From Verrucomicrobiota bacterium (GTDB lineage Bacteria; Verrucomicrobiota; Kiritimatiellia; CAIQIC01), in assembly GCA_004321905.1 (NCBI GenBank), contig SCQF01000008.1, positions 1 to 36,245 on the forward strand: DNA of 36,245 nucleotides. The letters run 5' to 3'. Both the position numbers and the translations under genes were made by a program. This document shows positions 33,535-36,245 of the stretch, piece after piece. The stretch's first letter is position 1. Each line of letters opens with the position of its first letter. The notes under the pieces are model-generated. The model was not told the origin of the DNA and ran no database searches. It saw only the letters and a list, made by a program, of their open reading frames with translations.

Positions 33535-34712
33535 GCCTTGCTCCTCCGCGTCGCGATGACGTCTTTGATCGCGGCCACCACGTCGCGGGCGTCGCCCTCG
33601 GTCATCTTCGGGAACAGCGGAATCGAGAACAGCCGGTCGCTGGCCCACTCCGTCCGCGGCAGCGAGCCGCGCGGATAACGGCCGGTCTGCTGGTAATAGG
33701 CGTGCAGGTGCGCGGCCTTGAAGTGGACGCCCGTGCCGATGTTGCGCGATTTCAGCTCCACCAGGAATTCGTCGCGCGTCAGGCCGACGCGGTCAATGTC
33801 GAGAAATACAATGTAGAGGTGCCGCGTGTGCTTGTGCAGCCACTTTGGCGGCTGAACCGTGGAAAACTCCGGTACATCGCCGAACAGCTCATCATAGATT
33901 TTCGCCAGCTCGGCGCGCCGCGCGTTGAACGCGTCCAGCTTCGCGAGCTGTGTCAGGCCGAGCGACGCCTGCAAATCGGTGAAGTTATATTTGAAGCCCG
34001 GCTCGACCACTTCCATCGGTGCCGCCGCGCCCTTTTTTGAATAGCGGTCCCACGCGTCCTTCGCGAGGCCGTGAAACTTGAGCCGCTTCACACGGTCGAA
34101 CAGCGAGGGGTCATCAGTGCAGACCATGCCGCCCTCGGCTGTGGTCATGTTTTTGATCGGGTGGAAGCTGAAGATGCTTGTGCCGGGACTGCCGATGCGC
34201 TTGCCTTTGTATTCCGTGCCCGCCGCGTGGGCCGCGTCCTCAATCAGGTGCAACTTGTGTTTTGCCACCAGTTCGCGGAAGGGATCGAGGTCCACCGGCG
34301 CTCCGGCGTAGTGAATCGGGATGATGACGCGAGTCCGCGGCGTGATCGCGCGCTCGACAGCGTCGGCAGAGATCATCAACGTTTTCGGATCAATATCCAC
34401 GAATACCGGCTTTGCGCCGGTGATTTCGATCATGTTGACCGTGGAGACCCACGTCATCGAACTGGTGATGACCTCGTCGCCCGGTTTGAGCCCAAGCGCG
34501 AGCAGGACACAATGCATCCCGGCGGTCGCCGAGGTCAGGGCGCAGGCGTGCGGCGCGCCGACGTAGGCGGCGAACGCCTGTTCGAATGCGGCGCACTTCG
34601 GCCCGGTGGTGATCCAGCCGGACTTCAGCACGCCGACCACGCCTTGGATGTCGTCATCCTCCATCGAAGGCGCCGAAAATGGCAAAAAATCTTTTCTGAC
34701 GGTCAAAGACAA
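33531..34712 (-). CDS. arnB: UDP-4-amino-4-deoxy-L-arabinose aminotransferase ArnB
   Basis: 393 residues from TTG 34712. No ATG or GTG fits: the family N-terminus (DFLPFSAPSM, cf. E. coli EFLPFSRPAM) lies upstream of the first ATG (Met17), and GTGAGG precedes this TTG by 5-6 bases. It transfers an amino group from glutamate to UDP-4-keto-pentose. Features: SGWITTGPKCAAFEQAF, the ATAGMHCVLLALGLKPGDEV cofactor region, TWVSTVNMIE, LIEDAAHAAG with its Asp, and the PLP lysine in FSFHPIKNMTTAEGG (K187). It is the first gene of the operon; a palindrome pair lies 70 bases upstream in the divergent gap. Confidence 0.94.
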   Translation of the reverse strand: MSLTVRKDFLPFSAPSMEDDDIQGVVGVLKSGWITTGPKCAAFEQAFAAYVGAPHACALTSATAGMHCVLLALGLKPGDEVITSSMTWVSTVNMIEITGAKPVFVDIDPKTLMISADAVERAITPRTRVIIPIHYAGAPVDLDPFRELVAKHKLHLIEDAAHAAGTEYKGKRIGSPGTSIFSFHPIKNMTTAEGGMVCTDDPSLFDRVKRLKFHGLAKDAWDRYSKKGAAAPMEVVEPGFKYNFTDLQASLGLTQLAKLDAFNARRAELAKIYDELFGDVPEFSTVQPPKWLHKHTRHLYIVFLDIDRVGLTRDEFLVELKSRNIGTGVHFKAAHLHAYYQQTGRYPRGSLPRTEWASDRLFSIPLFPKMTEGDARDVVAAIKDVIATRRSKA

Positions 34713-34783
34713 ATCAGCCTCACTTGATTTCCTGCGGAAACCGGCGGGATTGTGCGGGGAAGCGCGCCCGCTTTCAAGATTGA

Positions 34784-34835
34784 TTTTCCAAGGGTTGGGA
34801 AATTGGAATGTTCCTTTTCCCTCGCCTTGGAAAAA
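34784..34835. repeat. Paired palindrome in a divergent gap
   Basis: 34784-34803 (CCAAGGGTTGG, with a degenerate right flank) and 34815-34835 (CCCTCGCCTTGG, with a one-base insertion in the left arm), 31 bases apart start to start. They lie between the divergent arnB and esterase starts, where promoters would be expected. Confidence 0.88.
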
Positions 34836-34896
34836 TGTAACCTTTGGCCTCCCGGCAACGTCAGCAGAAGTGAGTGGCTTAATGCGTGGGAGGAAT

Positions 34897-35889
34897 ATGA
34901 CGATCAAAAAATGGCTGCTGGTGTTGTGCGTGCCGGCGATAGCATGGGCGGCAGGCACAAACTGGTCTTGGTCGGCAGGCGATCACGATTACACCGTCAA
35001 AATGGGTGGGCTGCTGCGCCACTATACCGTGCATGTTCCGCCGGGTTACAATGGCAAAACGGTGTTACCGGTGGTTGTGATGCTGCATGGCGGCGGCGGC
35101 ACAAGCGCCGCCGCCGCAACCGAAACCGGCTGGAGTGCGAAGGCCGATCAAGAAGGTTTTCTCGCTGTCTTCCCCAACGCGTTGGCACGCGACCCTTCCA
35201 AGCCCGGCAGTTTTACGTGTAACCCACAGCTTTGGAATGACGGCTCTGACCGGTTTTATCCCGGGCAGCAAGCGCCCGACGATGTTGCCTTTCTCAACAC
35301 GATGCTCGACGAGTTGCTGGCGAAGTTTGCCGTGGATGAACGGCGGATTTTCGTTACCGGGTTTTCCAACGGCGCTTCGATGACTTTTCGCGTCGGCGCG
35401 GAACTCGTGCGGCGCATCGCCGCCATCGCGCCGGTCGCCGGCGCGTGCTGGCTGGAGCCGCTAAAAGTCGGGCGGCCTATTTCGATGTGCTACATCACCG
35501 GCACGGCCGATCCGCTCAATCTGATCGGTGGTGGCGTGCCCAAACTCGCCACGGGCGCGAGCGACAAGGTCCGCGCCAAGCCCAAACCGCCCGTCCGCGA
35601 CTCGATTTTGAAGTGGGCCAAAGCCATCGGTTGTCCGGTGACGCCGCAAAAAACGTCCGCAGCCAATGGCGTCCGTACCGAAATCTATGGCCCCGGCCGC
35701 GCGGGTGCGGAGGTGGTCTATATCACCGTCGAAGGTCTTGGCCACACCTGGGCCGGCGGCAAGAGTTTGTTGCCGGAGTTCATGGTCGGCCAACGCTCCG
35801 CTAAACTCAAAGCCACGGATGTCCTTTGGGACTTTTTCAAGCGACAGACCTCTTCCGCCCCGATTCCTGTCGTAAAACAGCGCGATTAG
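34897..35889 (+). CDS. Secreted PHB-depolymerase-like / feruloyl-esterase-type esterase
   Basis: 330 residues from ATG 34897 with GGGAGGA directly upstream; ATG 34882 in frame is an alternative. Residues 1-18 form a signal peptide (LLVLCVPAIAWAAG). The alpha/beta-hydrolase of the LpqC/PHB-depolymerase group has the oxyanion strand VVVMLHGGGGTS, the nucleophile elbow VTGFSNGASM (S157), the Asp region CYITGTADPLN, and the His in GLGHTWAGG. NDGSDRFYPGQQAPDDVAFL is a further family block. Members cleave PHB oligomers or ester-linked groups on plant polysaccharides; the substrate here is open. It is transcribed away from arnB and stands alone. Confidence 0.88.
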   Translation: MTIKKWLLVLCVPAIAWAAGTNWSWSAGDHDYTVKMGGLLRHYTVHVPPGYNGKTVLPVVVMLHGGGGTSAAAATETGWSAKADQEGFLAVFPNALARDPSKPGSFTCNPQLWNDGSDRFYPGQQAPDDVAFLNTMLDELLAKFAVDERRIFVTGFSNGASMTFRVGAELVRRIAAIAPVAGACWLEPLKVGRPISMCYITGTADPLNLIGGGVPKLATGASDKVRAKPKPPVRDSILKWAKAIGCPVTPQKTSAANGVRTEIYGPGRAGAEVVYITVEGLGHTWAGGKSLLPEFMVGQRSAKLKATDVLWDFFKRQTSSAPIPVVKQRD

Positions 35890-35895
35890 ACGCGA

Positions 35896-35912
35896 TTTCC
35901 AAGGCTGGGAAA
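35896..35912. repeat. Single degenerate palindrome after the esterase stop
   Basis: TTTCCAAGGCTGGGAAA, one mismatch from self-complementary, starts seven bases past the stop. A short GCCGCC/GGCGGC dyad (35934-35939 with 35955-35960) follows. Confidence 0.8.
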
Positions 35913-35975
35913 CGGCAGGCCGGATCTTCCGTGGCCGCCGTAGCCCGCGACGAAGGCGGCTCACGCGGCGTCTTG

Positions 35976-36083
35976 TTATGTGCCCGGCGGTAGGGCGGAA
36001 CGCCGCGCCAGCTCCGCTGCCGTGCGCGCCGTGGTCCCGGCCACAAAATGCTCCCGCAACTTCCGCTGCGTCGCTTCACTCAA
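35976..36083 (-). pseudogene. N-terminal remnant of an IS1595-type transposase
   Basis: A 35-codon frame from TTG 36083 (GGAG five bases upstream) reads MSEATQRKLREHFVAGTTAR and continues TAAELA, which matches the start of IS1595-family transposases. It then diverges and stops at 35976. The rest of the transposase is missing; the break coincides with a GC-rich repeat-like stretch (35930-36010). Assignment rests on about 25 residues. Confidence 0.6.
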
Positions 36084-36133
36084 ACGACTCCTTCTCCTGC
36101 CGCCTTTGATAACACATTTTCATGTTATAGCAT

Positions 36134-36245
36134 TTAACAATAACATTGGGTCATATTGGCGATAAAAAGGAAGGGGTTGGCGGCGTGGGGCAAGTCTTTG
36201 CGCAGGCGGGTCTTGAAAGCGGCCCAGAGGTGCTCGATGGGGTTG
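36134..36245 (-). CDS. IS630-type transposase, C-terminal end (cut by window)
   Basis: From 36244 down to the TAA at 36134 the minus strand reads NPIEHLWAAFKTRLRKDLPH, then AANPFLFIANMTQCYC. NPIEHLW with the following basic helix is the C-terminal catalytic-Glu motif of IS630/Tc1-type DDE transposases. The gene enters from beyond the right edge, so its intactness is unknown. The AT-rich stretch 36084-36133 behind it, with an imperfect ATAACACAT/ATGTTAT dyad (36109-36127), may hold the end of the element. Confidence 0.72.
   Translation of the reverse strand, partial: NPIEHLWAAFKTRLRKDLPHAANPFLFIANMTQCYC

Noticed and set aside
32566-33678. 370-codon plus-strand open frame opposite arnC
   Set aside because: Antisense shadow; arnC on the minus strand has every family motif and overlaps both arn neighbours.

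Overview
The window is a GC-rich (roughly 60% by eye) chromosomal segment with 31 protein genes called complete (one of them an internal dapA start inside a fused ORF), one tRNA and three fragments: a glycoside-hydrolase remnant, an IS1595-type transposase remnant and an IS630-type transposase end at the right edge. Tandem Tat-exported sulfatases, the small-gene families present and the many degenerate intergenic repeats suggest a member of Verrucomicrobiota or a close PVC relative. This is inference; there is no rRNA to settle it.

Layout. 255-3815 (+): a secreted PDZ protein, then grpE-dnaJ-SGNH hydrolase with overlapping ends. 3893-7048 (-): two sulfatases. 7133-14038 (-): yjbQ, a glycosidase C-terminal remnant, a continuous rlmN-dapA reading frame, a large radical SAM protein and bioA. 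14220-14798 (+): a lytic transglycosylase. 14882-16762 (-): a DUF433/DUF5615 toxin-antitoxin-like pair whose second gene overlaps pyrC. 16828-19283 (-): small membrane protein, TFIIB-type zinc ribbon protein, LemA and an M48 protease with its own zinc ribbon. 19473-19895 (+): hotdog thioesterase. 20011-22742 (+): nikR-cbiM-cbiQ-cbiO, a nickel/cobalt ECF importer with its regulator and a probable NikR operator. 22774-24936 (+): DUF721, an unknown membrane protein and a mini site-2 protease. 24997-27408 (-): hybrid histidine kinase. 27685-29958 (-): UDP-sugar dehydrogenase and sugar nucleotidyltransferase. 30192-30268 (+): tRNA-Val. 30575-34712 (-): arnB-arnC-arnA for 4-amino-4-deoxy-L-arabinose activation. 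34897-35889 (+): PHB-depolymerase-like esterase. 35976-36245 (-): transposase debris.

The most striking feature is a family of about 25 copies of a 17-19 bp near-perfect palindrome, consensus TTTTCCAAGGCTTGGAAAA, usually in pairs whose starts lie about 30-36 bp apart. Most pairs sit just past stop codons, in convergent or divergent gaps. The palindrome has no stop codon in any of its six frames, and several copies are translated in frame: in the radical SAM protein, the rlmN-dapA linker, a membrane protein, and possibly pyrC and cbiO. A second coding-compatible element, a perfect 27-bp inverted repeat, lies in the same part of the radical SAM gene. Other fold-back or heptamer-like repeats lie in further gaps. 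Together they suggest a genome colonised by small palindromic elements that tolerate, and perhaps create, protein-coding sequence.
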